Of a DNA stretch of 64,000 bases, positions 39,163 through 48,373 are shown one piece after another. The number at the start of each line of letters is the position of its first letter. Positions within the stretch are counted from its first letter, which is position 1. Made by a program: the position numbers and the translations under genes. Source of the stretch: Clostridioides difficile (lineage in GTDB: Bacteria; Bacillota; Clostridia; Peptostreptococcales; Peptostreptococcaceae); assembly GCA_024919175.1 (NCBI GenBank), contig CP103804.1:620001-684000 (forward strand). Reading direction: 5' to 3'. The notes beneath the pieces are model-generated. The model saw nothing but the letters and a program-made list of their open reading frames with translations, made no database searches and was not told the DNA's origin.

Positions 39163-40027
39163 TGCAAAGCTAGGAGAAGACAAAAAAGTAGAAAATATAG
39201 ATAAACAAGTATTAATAGGAAAACATATCAATCTTATTTATGGAGATGGGTGTGAAAAGTGTTTTGAGAGTACAGGATATGAAAGTAATAATATATGTAA
39301 ATATTGTGGTTCTATAGTTGCATGTAATAATGTAAATCTTGAACTTTATGAAGGAGAAGTTCTTGGTATTGTTGGAGAATCTGGTTCAGGGAAAAGTACA
39401 TTGTTAAAGATATTGTTTTTTCAAGAAAATGCAAATAGTGGAGAAGTGTACATATCAAATTATGACAAGAGTACAAATATATTAAAACTTTCAGACCAAA
39501 AAAAGAGGTACATAAAGAATCATTTTATGGGTATTGTATATCAAAATCCTCACCTTGGTTTAAATTTGAATTTTAGTAGTGGTGGAAATATAGCAGAGAA
39601 ATTATTAATGGCAAATATATATAATGTTGAGAAAATAAGAGATAGAGCTAAAGAACTTCTAGTAAAGACTAATATACCTGTAGAGAGAATAGACCACAAG
39701 CCAAAATATTTTAGTGGAGGAATGCAACAAAGAGTTCAAATAGCAAAAGCACTTTCTAATAATCCTCCAATACTTTTATTAGACGAAGTTACAACAGGGC
39801 TGGATGTTTCTGTACAAGCAGAGGTATTAGATTTAATAAGGGAAATACAAAGAGAACTTAAAATTTCTATGATAGTGGTATCTCATGACTTTGACGTTAT
39901 AAAAATGCTTGCTGATAGGACAATTGTGATGAAAAATGGAAGTGTGATTGAATCTGGTTTAACAGATCAGATAATGGAAGACCCACAGCATCCATATACT
40001 CAGCAACTTATAAATTCACTACTATAA
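39155..40027 (+). CDS. phnK: C-P lyase ATP-binding protein PhnK
   Basis: PhnK is an ABC-type ATPase that docks on the PhnGHIJ core. The 290-residue protein has Walker A GESGSGKST near residue 81, the signature FSGGMQQRVQIAKAL near residue 190 and Walker B ILLLDEVTTGLD. Before Walker A, residues ~33-52 contain two CXXC pairs (CEKCFES, then CKYCGS). These form a zinc-ribbon-like insert that I recall in Gram-positive PhnK but not in the E. coli protein. It starts at ATG 39155 inside the end of phnJ. Confidence 0.92.
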   Translation: MSSAKLGEDKKVENIDKQVLIGKHINLIYGDGCEKCFESTGYESNNICKYCGSIVACNNVNLELYEGEVLGIVGESGSGKSTLLKILFFQENANSGEVYISNYDKSTNILKLSDQKKRYIKNHFMGIVYQNPHLGLNLNFSSGGNIAEKLLMANIYNVEKIRDRAKELLVKTNIPVERIDHKPKYFSGGMQQRVQIAKALSNNPPILLLDEVTTGLDVSVQAEVLDLIREIQRELKISMIVVSHDFDVIKMLADRTIVMKNGSVIESGLTDQIMEDPQHPYTQQLINSLL

Positions 40028-40067
40028 GTAATATTTGTAAATAAGTAAAATGGGGGTTTTAAATAAA

Positions 40068-40781
40068 ATGGAAGAAATTATACTTGAAGTAAATAATTTT
40101 AGCAAAGATTTTAAATTACACGCGTTAAACAAAACTATAAAAGCATGTAGTGAAATAAATTTTACAATTTCCAAAGGTGAATTTTTAGGAATAATAGGAA
40201 AATCTGGAGCGGGAAAGTCTACTATATTGAAAAGTATTTATAAAACATATATCCCAACGACTGGAGAGATAATATTCAACTCAGAAATATATGGAAAGAT
40301 AGACTTATCTACAATTGGTGATAGAGAAATGATAAATCTTAGAAAAAAGGAAATAGGATATGTATCACAGTTTTTAAAAACACTTCCACGAATAACTGCT
40401 ATTGAGCTAGTAGTACATTCTTTGATTGAGAGTGGATTTGAAAAAGATTGTGCATATGATATGGCAAAAGATATACTAATTCAATTTGAAATAAAGGAAA
40501 ATTTATGGGATGCCTATCCAAATAATTTTTCTGGTGGAGAAAAATTAAGATTAAATCTAGCACAAGCTATGGTTAAAAAACCTAGACTTTTGTTGCTTGA
40601 TGAACCAACTGCATCACTTGATAATCAATCTAAAATATACGTAAAAGAAAAAATGTTGGAACTTAAAAGTCAAGGAACTACAATGATAGGGATATTTCAT
40701 GATATAGAATTTATGGAGACGGTTATAGATAAAACCTTTACTATGACAAAAGGCACTATAAGTGAAAGTGGGGTAGCTTAG
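40068..40781 (+). CDS. phnL: C-P lyase ATP-binding protein PhnL
   Basis: A second ABC-type ATPase of C-P lyase, 237 residues, which binds the complex together with PhnK. Walker A IGKSGAGKSTILKSI is near residue 45, the signature FSGGEKLRLNLAQAM near 160 and LLLLDEPTASLDNQS near 180. I prefer ATG 40068; ATG 40050 would put the GGGGG ribosome site inside the gene. phnM starts right after its stop. No membrane component is linked to it, as expected for a non-transport ATPase. Confidence 0.9.
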   Translation: MEEIILEVNNFSKDFKLHALNKTIKACSEINFTISKGEFLGIIGKSGAGKSTILKSIYKTYIPTTGEIIFNSEIYGKIDLSTIGDREMINLRKKEIGYVSQFLKTLPRITAIELVVHSLIESGFEKDCAYDMAKDILIQFEIKENLWDAYPNNFSGGEKLRLNLAQAMVKKPRLLLLDEPTASLDNQSKIYVKEKMLELKSQGTTMIGIFHDIEFMETVIDKTFTMTKGTISESGVA

Positions 40782-41951
40782 ATGGTAAAATTAATTCATA
40801 ATGCAAATATTGTAATGGAAGATAAAATATTAGAAAATGGCCATTTAATTATAGATGGAGATACAATAAAGAAAGTTTCAAATGATAAGATTGATTACTT
40901 ACTAGATTTCAGTGAGATAGATGAAATAATAGATGCAAAAGACTTATACGTTATACCTGGTATCATAGATATTCATAGTGATGCTATTGAAAAAGAAATA
41001 GAGCCAAGACCAAGTACATTATTACCCTTTAATATGGCATTTTATGAACTAGATAAAAAACTACCTGCAAATGGAATAACGACAGTTTATCATTCTATAT
41101 CTTTGGGTGATGGAGTAGGAGTTAGAAGTGTTGATAATTCTTTGAAAATGATTGAAAATATCGATTCGTACAAAAACATAAATAGTAAGAGTATAAATCA
41201 TAAAGTTCATTTAAGGTATGAAGTGTTATATCATGAAGGCTTAGATAAGGTATCAGAGTTATTAGACAAAGATAAAATAGATTATTTATCTATAATGGAC
41301 CATTCTCCAGGACAAGGTCAATATACAAATCCGAAGTTCTATAGAGAATATGCTACTAAAGTATGGGGAGTAACAGAAAATTATGTAGATACATGGTTAG
41401 ATGACTTAGTAGATTTACATGATAATTTAGATTGGAATAAAATAGCTAGTGTTATAGGAATGGCAAAAACTAAAAATATAAATGTTGCATCACATGATGA
41501 TGATACATTAGAAAAAATGGATTTTATAAAAAATATAGGAGTTAATGTATCTGAATTTCCTATAACTCTTGACGTTGCAAAACATTCAAAGAAACTGGGT
41601 GTTTTAACTTGTCTAGGAGCACCAAATATTGTAAGAGGAAAATCTCATAATAACAACTTAAAAGCAATGGATGCCATATTGGAGGACTGTTGTGATATTG
41701 TTTGTTCAGACTATCTTCCATCAGCAATGATAAAGTCCATGTGTATAGTTGCACAAAAAACTAACAGTCTAAATAAAGCAGTTAATCTATTTACTTCAAA
41801 TCCAGCTAAAGCAGTTGGTATATATGATGAAAGAGGTAGCATAAAAGAAAATAAAAAAGCAGATTTAGTTTTATTGGATATTGATAGTGAGTATCCAAGA
41901 GTTGTAAATACTATTGTAAATGGAAAAACAGTTTATAAAAGGGAGGTATAA
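40782..41951 (+). CDS. phnM: Ribose 1-methylphosphonate 5-triphosphate diphosphatase PhnM
   Basis: PhnM removes pyrophosphate from ribose-1-phosphonate-5-triphosphate, making the substrate of PhnJ. The 389-residue amidohydrolase-family protein has VIPGIIDIHSDAIEKEIEPRP near residue 60 (the H-S-D metal motif of PhnM). It also has HDDDTLEKMDF near residue 240 and CSDYLPSAM near residue 308. It begins directly after the phnL stop codon. Confidence 0.93.
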   Translation: MVKLIHNANIVMEDKILENGHLIIDGDTIKKVSNDKIDYLLDFSEIDEIIDAKDLYVIPGIIDIHSDAIEKEIEPRPSTLLPFNMAFYELDKKLPANGITTVYHSISLGDGVGVRSVDNSLKMIENIDSYKNINSKSINHKVHLRYEVLYHEGLDKVSELLDKDKIDYLSIMDHSPGQGQYTNPKFYREYATKVWGVTENYVDTWLDDLVDLHDNLDWNKIASVIGMAKTKNINVASHDDDTLEKMDFIKNIGVNVSEFPITLDVAKHSKKLGVLTCLGAPNIVRGKSHNNNLKAMDAILEDCCDIVCSDYLPSAMIKSMCIVAQKTNSLNKAVNLFTSNPAKAVGIYDERGSIKENKKADLVLLDIDSEYPRVVNTIVNGKTVYKREV

Positions 41952-41954
41952 AAA

Positions 41955-42791
41955 TTGTTAACAGATTTACATTGTCATACAAGCATATCAGATAACAACT
42001 TCACTACAGAAGAAATAATTAGGAGAGCATCAGAAAATAATATAAGCATTTTAGCAATAACAAATCATGATACATTGTCTGGACTAGATGAAGCTATTGT
42101 ACTGGGAGAAAATTATGGAATAACCATAATACCAGGTATAGAAATATCAGCATACGATTATAAAAACAGAAAAAGAGTTCATATCTTGGGCTACAATATA
42201 GATTTAAATAGCCAAGAAATAAAAAATTTGTGTAATCCAATGGTTTGTGATAGACATAAAGCATCTGTTAAGATGGTAAATAAAATTATAGATTTAGGAT
42301 ATAAAATATCTATAGAAGATGTAAAGAAATACTCATCAAGAACTGGAATATTTAAACAACATATAATGAAAGCACTTATAGATAAAGGATATACAGATAA
42401 AATATATTCAAGTCTATATAAAGAGTTGTTTCATAGAGGAAATGGTAAGGCATATGTATCTTTAAAGTATGTAGATTATAAAGATGCAATAAGAGCTATA
42501 AAAAGTTCTGGTGGAATTTGTGTACTAGCTCATCCTGGTCAAATGGACAATTTTAATGCTATTGAAGATATGGTGAATGTTGGATTAGATGGGATAGAAG
42601 TGTATCACCCATCTCACAATAAAGAATTAGAAAAAGAGTCACTTTCTTATGCTAAGAAGTATAACTTAGTCATTACAGGAGGCTCAGATTACCATGGGCT
42701 CTACTCTCAGCATGAGTGTGACCTTGGAAGTAAAAGCTTAAATAGAGAAGATTTATTTAAGTTTAGGTTAGCCTTAGGAGGGGTTTTATAA
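41955..42791 (+). CDS. phnPP: PHP-domain cyclic phosphate dihydrolase PhnPP
   Basis: A PHP-domain phosphoesterase of 278 residues. The metal ligands are visible: TDLHCHTSISDNNFTTEEII at residues 3-22, TNHDTLSGLDEA near 36, GIEISAY near 62, VLAHPGQMD near 190 and GGSDYHG near 245. In Eggerthella lenta and C. difficile a PHP enzyme at this locus hydrolyses 5-phosphoribosyl 1,2-cyclic phosphate, via ribose-2,5-bisphosphate, to ribose 5-phosphate and phosphate, replacing PhnP and PhnN. It starts with TTG after GGGAGG, 3 nt after phnM. Confidence 0.88.
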   Translation: MLTDLHCHTSISDNNFTTEEIIRRASENNISILAITNHDTLSGLDEAIVLGENYGITIIPGIEISAYDYKNRKRVHILGYNIDLNSQEIKNLCNPMVCDRHKASVKMVNKIIDLGYKISIEDVKKYSSRTGIFKQHIMKALIDKGYTDKIYSSLYKELFHRGNGKAYVSLKYVDYKDAIRAIKSSGGICVLAHPGQMDNFNAIEDMVNVGLDGIEVYHPSHNKELEKESLSYAKKYNLVITGGSDYHGLYSQHECDLGSKSLNREDLFKFRLALGGVL

Positions 42792-43787
42792 ATGTCTTTT
42801 TTACAAGTTAAAGATGTAAGCAAAAGCTATGGACAAGTCAAAGTGCTAAAAGACATATCTATTGATATTGAAAAAGGAGAGTTTATTTGTTTATTGGGAC
42901 CAAGTGGGTGTGGGAAAAGTACATTGCTTAGGATAATTGCAGGTCTTGAAGACAAACATGATGGGAAAATAATAATAAGTGATAAGGATATGACAAACTC
43001 ACCACCTGAAAGTAGAAATTTTGGTATAGTTTTTCAGTCATATGCACTATTTCCAAATATGACTGTTTACAAAAATATAGCTTTTGGATTAGAAAATAAA
43101 AATATAAATAAATCTAATATTGATAAGAAAGTAAAAGAAGTTTTAGAGGTAGTCGAATTAAGTGGATATGAAAAAAAGTATCCTTCTCAATTATCAGGAG
43201 GACAACAACAGAGAGTTGCACTAGCTCGTGCAATTGCTCTAGAGCCAGATTTTTTACTTCTTGATGAACCATTATCTGCACTAGATGCAAAAGTAAGATT
43301 GAAACTTAGAGAGCAAATTAGAAGTTTACATAGAAAGCTTGGGATTACCACTATAATGGTAACTCACGACCAAGAAGAGGCTCTTTGCTTGGCTGATAAA
43401 ATGGTTGTTATGAATAGTGGAGAAATAATACAGGTTGGGACTCCTAAAGAAGTATATAAAAATCCAGAGACACCTTTTGTAGCTGACTTTATAGGAACAA
43501 TAAACTTTATAGATGATGGTATTAATAAGATAGCTATCAGACCAGAAGATATAAAGGTAGAGTTTAACACAGACTCTAAAGACAAAGACATCAAAGTTGG
43601 AGAGATTTTAGACATTGAATTTAGAGGATTTAACTACAGAATTACAGTTGAGTATTGTTCTAAGAAAATAAAATTAGATATAGTTTCAAAAGTCGCAGAA
43701 CAAATGAAACTATGTATAGGGTCAAAGATAAATTTCAAAATTCCTAAAGAAGGAATTGTAGAATATAAGTCAGAGGGATGTGCTTAA
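42792..43787 (+). CDS. ABC transporter ATP-binding protein, 2-aminoethylphosphonate type
   Basis: The 331-residue ATPase belongs to the ferric/spermidine/phosphonate group. Walker A LLGPSGCGKSTLL is near residue 34, LSGGQQQRVALARAI near 137, and LLLDEPLSALDAKVR near 160. A C-terminal TOBE-like domain follows (about residues 240-331). It begins directly after the PHP gene. With the two genes that follow it makes a complete importer. The 2-aminoethylphosphonate call rests on the neighbouring C-P lyase genes; iron or spermidine are alternatives by sequence alone. Confidence 0.82.
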   Translation: MSFLQVKDVSKSYGQVKVLKDISIDIEKGEFICLLGPSGCGKSTLLRIIAGLEDKHDGKIIISDKDMTNSPPESRNFGIVFQSYALFPNMTVYKNIAFGLENKNINKSNIDKKVKEVLEVVELSGYEKKYPSQLSGGQQQRVALARAIALEPDFLLLDEPLSALDAKVRLKLREQIRSLHRKLGITTIMVTHDQEEALCLADKMVVMNSGEIIQVGTPKEVYKNPETPFVADFIGTINFIDDGINKIAIRPEDIKVEFNTDSKDKDIKVGEILDIEFRGFNYRITVEYCSKKIKLDIVSKVAEQMKLCIGSKINFKIPKEGIVEYKSEGCA

Positions 43788-43804
43788 TAGCTAGGGGTGA
43801 ATAA

Positions 43805-45493
43805 ATGATAACAACAAAAAATAAAAGAAGGATAAGTGATAGCACAATACAAAAATGTTTTTTAATTTTTTCAGTAATTGTACTAATAGTATTTATATTA
43901 TTTCCATTAATATCACTATTAAAAAATGCATTTTTAGATACAAATGGAAATTTCATAGGTATTTCAAATTTTAGTAAATATGCCGAAAATCCAAGTCTTA
44001 TAGCATCATTTAAAAACTCAATTTTTGTATCTACAGTTTCATCTTTAATATCACTGTGTTTAGCGTTTATATATTCATATGCAATAACGAGAACAAATAT
44101 AAAATTTAAGAATTTCTTTAAAACTATGGGAATGTTCCCTCTTTTTGCACCAACTATGTTATATGGTATTTCACTTATATATCTTTTTGGAAATAAGGGG
44201 ATATTTACAACAATGGGGTTTGAGATACCACTATATGGACCATTAGGAATAATTATTTCTCAAATACTGTTTACATTTCCACAAGCCTTTTTAATATTAT
44301 CTGTTGCTCTTTCTATGGCAGATTATAGACTTTACGAAGCAGCAGATAGCTTAGGGGCTAGTAATTTTAAAAAGTTTTTTAAAATTACAATTCCAGGAAT
44401 AAAGTACTCACTAGTAAGTTCTTTCTTTGTATCCTTTATACTTGCATTTACAGACTTTGGAGCGGCGAAAGTAGTTGGAGGAAACTATAATGTATTAGCT
44501 ACTGATATATATAAGCAAGTGGTGGGACAGTTTAACATACCAATGGGGGCAACTGTTTCCATGATAATGTTAATTCCTGTGTTAATAGCTTTTACATTAG
44601 ACAAGATGGCAAGTAAAAAGCAAGGAATGACTATAACTGCGAAGTCTATGCCTTATAAAATTAAAGAAAATAAATTTAGAGATAGAGCATTTTTAATAGC
44701 ATGTAGTTTTATAACTTTATTAATTTTTATTTTGATATTTGTTTCAGTTATAGGTTCAGTTATAAAGTTATGGCCATATAACCTAAGTTTTACGATGGAA
44801 CATTATACATTTAAAGGTATTTTAGGAAGCGGATTAAAAACTTATTTAAGCAGTTTAAAAATATCAACACTAACAGCTATATTTGGAACTATATTTGTGT
44901 TTTTTAGTGCCTATATGATAGAAAAAGTGGATAAATTTCCAAGATTAAGACAAACAGCTTATTTCTTATCTATGATACCAATGGCATTACCAGGTCTAGT
45001 ATTAGGAATATCATATATAACTTTTTTTAACTCAGCAAATAACCCATTAAATTTCCTATATGGTGGTACAGCTATACTTGTCATAGTAAATATAGTACAT
45101 TTTTATTCAGTTTGTTTTATAACTTCAAATTCATCACTAAAAATGTTGGATAGAGAGTATGAATTAGTTGCAAAATCCATAAATATTCCATTTTATAAAG
45201 TGTTTTTTAATATAACTATTCCAATGTCTATAACATCAATACTTGAGATAGTAGTATATTATTTTGTAAATTCGATGGTTACTGTTTCAGCATTAATATT
45301 CTTGTATACGCCTCAAACTCAGACAGCATCAATATCAATACTAAAGTTAGATGAGATAGGATATATAGGACCATCTGCTGCCATGGCAGTATTAGTGCTT
45401 TTAACAAATATAATAGTAAGGCTTTTGTACGAATTTGTAACAAAAAGATTAAAAAATAACACACAAAAATGGCAACAAAAAGATGTTGCATAG
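43805..45493 (+). CDS. ABC transporter permease, two fused domains
   Basis: A 562-residue permease with roughly 12 membrane helices. It contains two tandem permease domains, each with an EAA-type loop: LYEAADSLGASNFKKFFKITIPGI near residue 177, then EYELVAKSINIPFYKVFFNITIP near 447. This fused layout is typical of the Fe(III) and putative 2-aminoethylphosphonate (PhnU) permeases. It lies between the ATPase and the binding protein. Confidence 0.85.
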   Translation: MITTKNKRRISDSTIQKCFLIFSVIVLIVFILFPLISLLKNAFLDTNGNFIGISNFSKYAENPSLIASFKNSIFVSTVSSLISLCLAFIYSYAITRTNIKFKNFFKTMGMFPLFAPTMLYGISLIYLFGNKGIFTTMGFEIPLYGPLGIIISQILFTFPQAFLILSVALSMADYRLYEAADSLGASNFKKFFKITIPGIKYSLVSSFFVSFILAFTDFGAAKVVGGNYNVLATDIYKQVVGQFNIPMGATVSMIMLIPVLIAFTLDKMASKKQGMTITAKSMPYKIKENKFRDRAFLIACSFITLLIFILIFVSVIGSVIKLWPYNLSFTMEHYTFKGILGSGLKTYLSSLKISTLTAIFGTIFVFFSAYMIEKVDKFPRLRQTAYFLSMIPMALPGLVLGISYITFFNSANNPLNFLYGGTAILVIVNIVHFYSVCFITSNSSLKMLDREYELVAKSINIPFYKVFFNITIPMSITSILEIVVYYFVNSMVTVSALIFLYTPQTQTASISILKLDEIGYIGPSAAMAVLVLLTNIIVRLLYEFVTKRLKNNTQKWQQKDVA

Positions 45494-45504
45494 GGGAGGT
45501 AAAA

Positions 45505-46572
45505 ATGAAATTTAAGAAGCTAGTTTCTTTAGGAGTATTATCAACACTTTTATTGAGTGTAATAACAGGATGTAGTACTGCCTCATCAGGTTCAGATTCT
45601 AAGTCTGATAGTAAGACAAAAGGTGATTTAACAGTTTACACAGCAGTTGAAGAAGATAGTATAGAGCCATATTTAGCTACATTTAAAGAGAAATATCCAG
45701 ACATTAAATTAAATATTGTTAGAGCATCAACAGGAGATATAACAGCGAGATTATTAGCAGAAAAAGATAATCCTCAAGCAGATGTTGTATGGGGTGTTGC
45801 CGCTACAAGTTTGTTAGTTGCAGATGATCAAGGAATGTTAGAGCCATATGCTCCAAAAGGTTCTGAGGAAATAGAACCTGCATTTAAAGATGATAAAGAA
45901 GTGCCTTCATGGGTTGGTATAGATGCTTGGATGACTGGTATAACTGTAAATACTAAAGAATTAAAAGATAAAAATATACCAGTTCCTAGTTCTTATGAGG
46001 ATTTAATAAAACCAGAGTATAAAGGGCTTATATCTATGCCTAATCCATCTTCTTCTGGAACAGGATATTTAACAGTGTCAGCGTTTATACAAATTATGGG
46101 AGAAGAAAAAGCATGGCAGTATATGGATAAATTACATGAAAATATTGGTGTATATACTCAATCTGGTTCAGCTCCAGCTACATCAGCAGCTTCAGGAGAA
46201 TACCCTATAGGTATATCTTTTGGATATAGAGGTATAAAATTAAAAGAAGAAGGTTATCCAGTAGAAGTAGTGTTTCCAAAAGAAGGTTCTGGATGGGATA
46301 TAGAAGCAAATGCTCTTGTTAAAAAGGATAATATAAAAGAAGCTTCTAAGGTATTTTTAGATTGGGCGATAAGTAAAGATGCAATGAATGAGTATTCTAA
46401 GAACTATGCAGTTACTACAGTTGATACAGGAAATCCAATTCCAGAAGGGTTCCCTAAAAAGCCATTAGAGCAAATGATAGATAATGATTTAAAATCAGCA
46501 GCAAAAAATAGAGAAACTATATTAAATAAATGGATATCAAAATATGATGGAAAGACAGAAAAAGAAAGTTAA
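45505..46572 (+). CDS. Lipoprotein substrate-binding protein of the phosphonate-type transporter
   Basis: A 355-residue lipoprotein. The signal peptide (MKFKKLVSLGVLSTLLLSVI) ends at the lipobox TGC, so Cys 22 or so is the lipid anchor. The mature protein has the type II binding fold: LTVYTAVEEDSIEPYLATFKEKYPD, then ADVVWGVAATSLLVADDQG and PSSSGTGYLTVSAFIQIMG, matching the extracellular family-1 group with phosphonate- and iron-binding proteins. I chose ATG 45505 (GGGGAGG seven bases upstream) over 45469. The last gene of the cassette, it is followed by a strong terminator. Confidence 0.85.
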   Translation: MKFKKLVSLGVLSTLLLSVITGCSTASSGSDSKSDSKTKGDLTVYTAVEEDSIEPYLATFKEKYPDIKLNIVRASTGDITARLLAEKDNPQADVVWGVAATSLLVADDQGMLEPYAPKGSEEIEPAFKDDKEVPSWVGIDAWMTGITVNTKELKDKNIPVPSSYEDLIKPEYKGLISMPNPSSSGTGYLTVSAFIQIMGEEKAWQYMDKLHENIGVYTQSGSAPATSAASGEYPIGISFGYRGIKLKEEGYPVEVVFPKEGSGWDIEANALVKKDNIKEASKVFLDWAISKDAMNEYSKNYAVTTVDTGNPIPEGFPKKPLEQMIDNDLKSAAKNRETILNKWISKYDGKTEKES

Positions 46573-46594
46573 ATTTATTAATAAAATCCAATAA

Positions 46595-46636
46595 AAAAGA
46601 GCCTAGAATATAAATTTTATATCTAGGCTCTTTTAA
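46595..46636 (+). terminator. Terminator ending the phosphonate cassette
   Basis: AAAAGAGCCTAGA pairs with TCTAGGCTCTTTT (arms about 46596-46608 and 46622-46634), with an inner ATAAA/TTTAT helix and a T run. Confidence 0.9.
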
Positions 46637-46747
46637 TATATACCTCTAAATAAAAATAAATAGGTTAGTGCCTTGATTAAATCAAATAAAAACCTTAAAA
46701 TAAAGAGATGTAAACAAAAACTAAAAACAAATAAAAGGTGAATTTAT

Positions 46748-47278
46748 ATGATAAAAGAGATAATAGTAGTAGAGGGAAGAGATGATGTTACAGCAGTTAA
46801 GAGAGCAATAGATGCAGAGCTTATAACCACAGGTGGATTTGGATTTCCAAAAGGAGTAATGGAACGTATAAAATCAGCTAATGAAAGATGTGGAGTTATA
46901 ATATTTACAGACCCAGATTTTGCAGGTGAAAAAATAAGAAAAAAAATAGCATCAGAAGTTCCAGGATGTAAACACGCGTTTTTACCAAGAGAAGAAGCTA
47001 AAAAGGATGGAGATATAGGTATAGAAAATGCGACTCCTAAAAGTATAATAGCAGCTTTAAATAAAGTTAGAACTGAAAGTACAGAAAAAAGAGATGAATT
47101 TAAACAAGTTGATTTGATTAGAAATGGTCTTATAGGCAATGAAGATGCATCATCTAGAAGAGATGCACTTGGTAAAATACTTGGAATTGGTTATGGAAAT
47201 GCAAAACAATTTTTAAATAGATTAAATAATTATGGTGTTGAAAGAGAAGAATTTGTAAGTGCATTAAAACAAATTTAA
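46748..47278 (+). CDS. rnmV: Ribonuclease M5
   Basis: RNase M5 makes the final cuts that mature 5S rRNA. The 176-residue protein has a TOPRIM domain: IIVVEGRDDVTAVKRA at residues 4-19 with the catalytic Glu, and VIIFTDPDFAGEKIRKKI near residue 50. A C-terminal region follows with LGIGYGNAKQFLNRLNNYGV. It lies before ksgA as in Bacillus. Confidence 0.95.
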   Translation: MIKEIIVVEGRDDVTAVKRAIDAELITTGGFGFPKGVMERIKSANERCGVIIFTDPDFAGEKIRKKIASEVPGCKHAFLPREEAKKDGDIGIENATPKSIIAALNKVRTESTEKRDEFKQVDLIRNGLIGNEDASSRRDALGKILGIGYGNAKQFLNRLNNYGVEREEFVSALKQI

Positions 47279-47438
47279 ATGTAAGCATTTATGATATGGA
47301 AAAAAATATAAAAAATAAATATAAAATTACAGAGTAATTTAAAATAAATTATCTTTAATAAATATTTTGCTTTAAATGTATGTAAATAAGTATAATTAAT
47401 AGGACAAAATCTTAAAATAAGTTAAAAAGGAGTAAACG

Positions 47439-48308
47439 ATGGATAGACTATCTTCACATAGCGCAACGAAAGAAGTAGTACAAAAACATAATTTTAAATT
47501 TTCAAAGTCTTTAGGTCAGAATTTTTTAATAGATAGTAATATAATAGATAAAATATTGGGTGGAGCTAGAATCACAGAAGGAGATAACATAATAGAAGTA
47601 GGACCTGGTATAGGTACACTTACTCGTGAAATGGGTAAGGTAGCAGAGAAAGTAGTAGCTATAGAAATTGACAGAAACTTAATTCCTATATTGAAAGATA
47701 CCTTATCAGATTTAGAAAACATAGAAGTTATAAACCAAGATATATTAAAAGTAGATATACAAGAACTAGTAAAAAACAAATTAAATGGTGGACCAGTTAA
47801 GCTTGTAGCAAATCTTCCATATTATATAACTACCCCAATAGTTATGAAGTTTTTAGAAGAGGATATACCTGTAACAGATATAGTAGTTATGGTTCAAAAA
47901 GAAGTTGCAGATAGAATGAATGCTGTTCCAAGTACGAAGGATTATGGCGCGTTGTCTATAGCTGTTCAGTACTATTGTGAAACAGAAATTGTAGCAAAGG
48001 CTCCAAGACATATGTTTATACCACAACCCAATGTAGATTCAACGGTTATAGGTCTACATGTTAGAGAGGAAAAGAAATATGAGGTTCATAATGAAGAAAT
48101 ATTTTTTAAGACAGTAAAGGCATCTTTTGGACAAAGAAGGAAGACTCTACTTAATTCATTGGGAGGCCTTGGTTTTCTTAATAAGGACGAAATAAGAGAA
48201 ATATTAAAAGAAGCTAATATAGATGAGAAAAGACGAGGTGAAACTCTTAGTATAGAAGAGTTTGCAGTTCTTTCAAATATAGTAAATACAAAAGTATCTT
48301 CTAAATAG
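47439..48308 (+). CDS. ksgA: 16S rRNA dimethyladenosine transferase
   Basis: KsgA dimethylates two adjacent adenines near the 3' end of 16S rRNA. The 289-residue protein shows KSLGQNFLIDSNIIDKI near residue 25 and IIEVGPGIGTLTREM near residue 50, which binds S-adenosylmethionine. NLPYYITTPIVMKFL near 128 is the NLPY catalytic motif. Its stop codon lies inside a terminator hairpin. Confidence 0.96.
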   Translation: MDRLSSHSATKEVVQKHNFKFSKSLGQNFLIDSNIIDKILGGARITEGDNIIEVGPGIGTLTREMGKVAEKVVAIEIDRNLIPILKDTLSDLENIEVINQDILKVDIQELVKNKLNGGPVKLVANLPYYITTPIVMKFLEEDIPVTDIVVMVQKEVADRMNAVPSTKDYGALSIAVQYYCETEIVAKAPRHMFIPQPNVDSTVIGLHVREEKKYEVHNEEIFFKTVKASFGQRRKTLLNSLGGLGFLNKDEIREILKEANIDEKRRGETLSIEEFAVLSNIVNTKVSSK

Positions 48309-48323
48309 GAGGTACTTTTTTTT
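48292..48323 (+). terminator. Terminator overlapping the ksgA stop codon
   Basis: AAGTATCTTC (48292-48301) pairs with GGAGGTACTT (48308-48317) with two G-U pairs and a 6-nt loop, then eight T residues. The stop codon at 48306-48308 falls in the hairpin. Confidence 0.7.
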
Positions 48324-48373
48324 ATTTTATTAACATATATTATTTAGAGAAACTGTGTTAAGGGGGGATTGCA

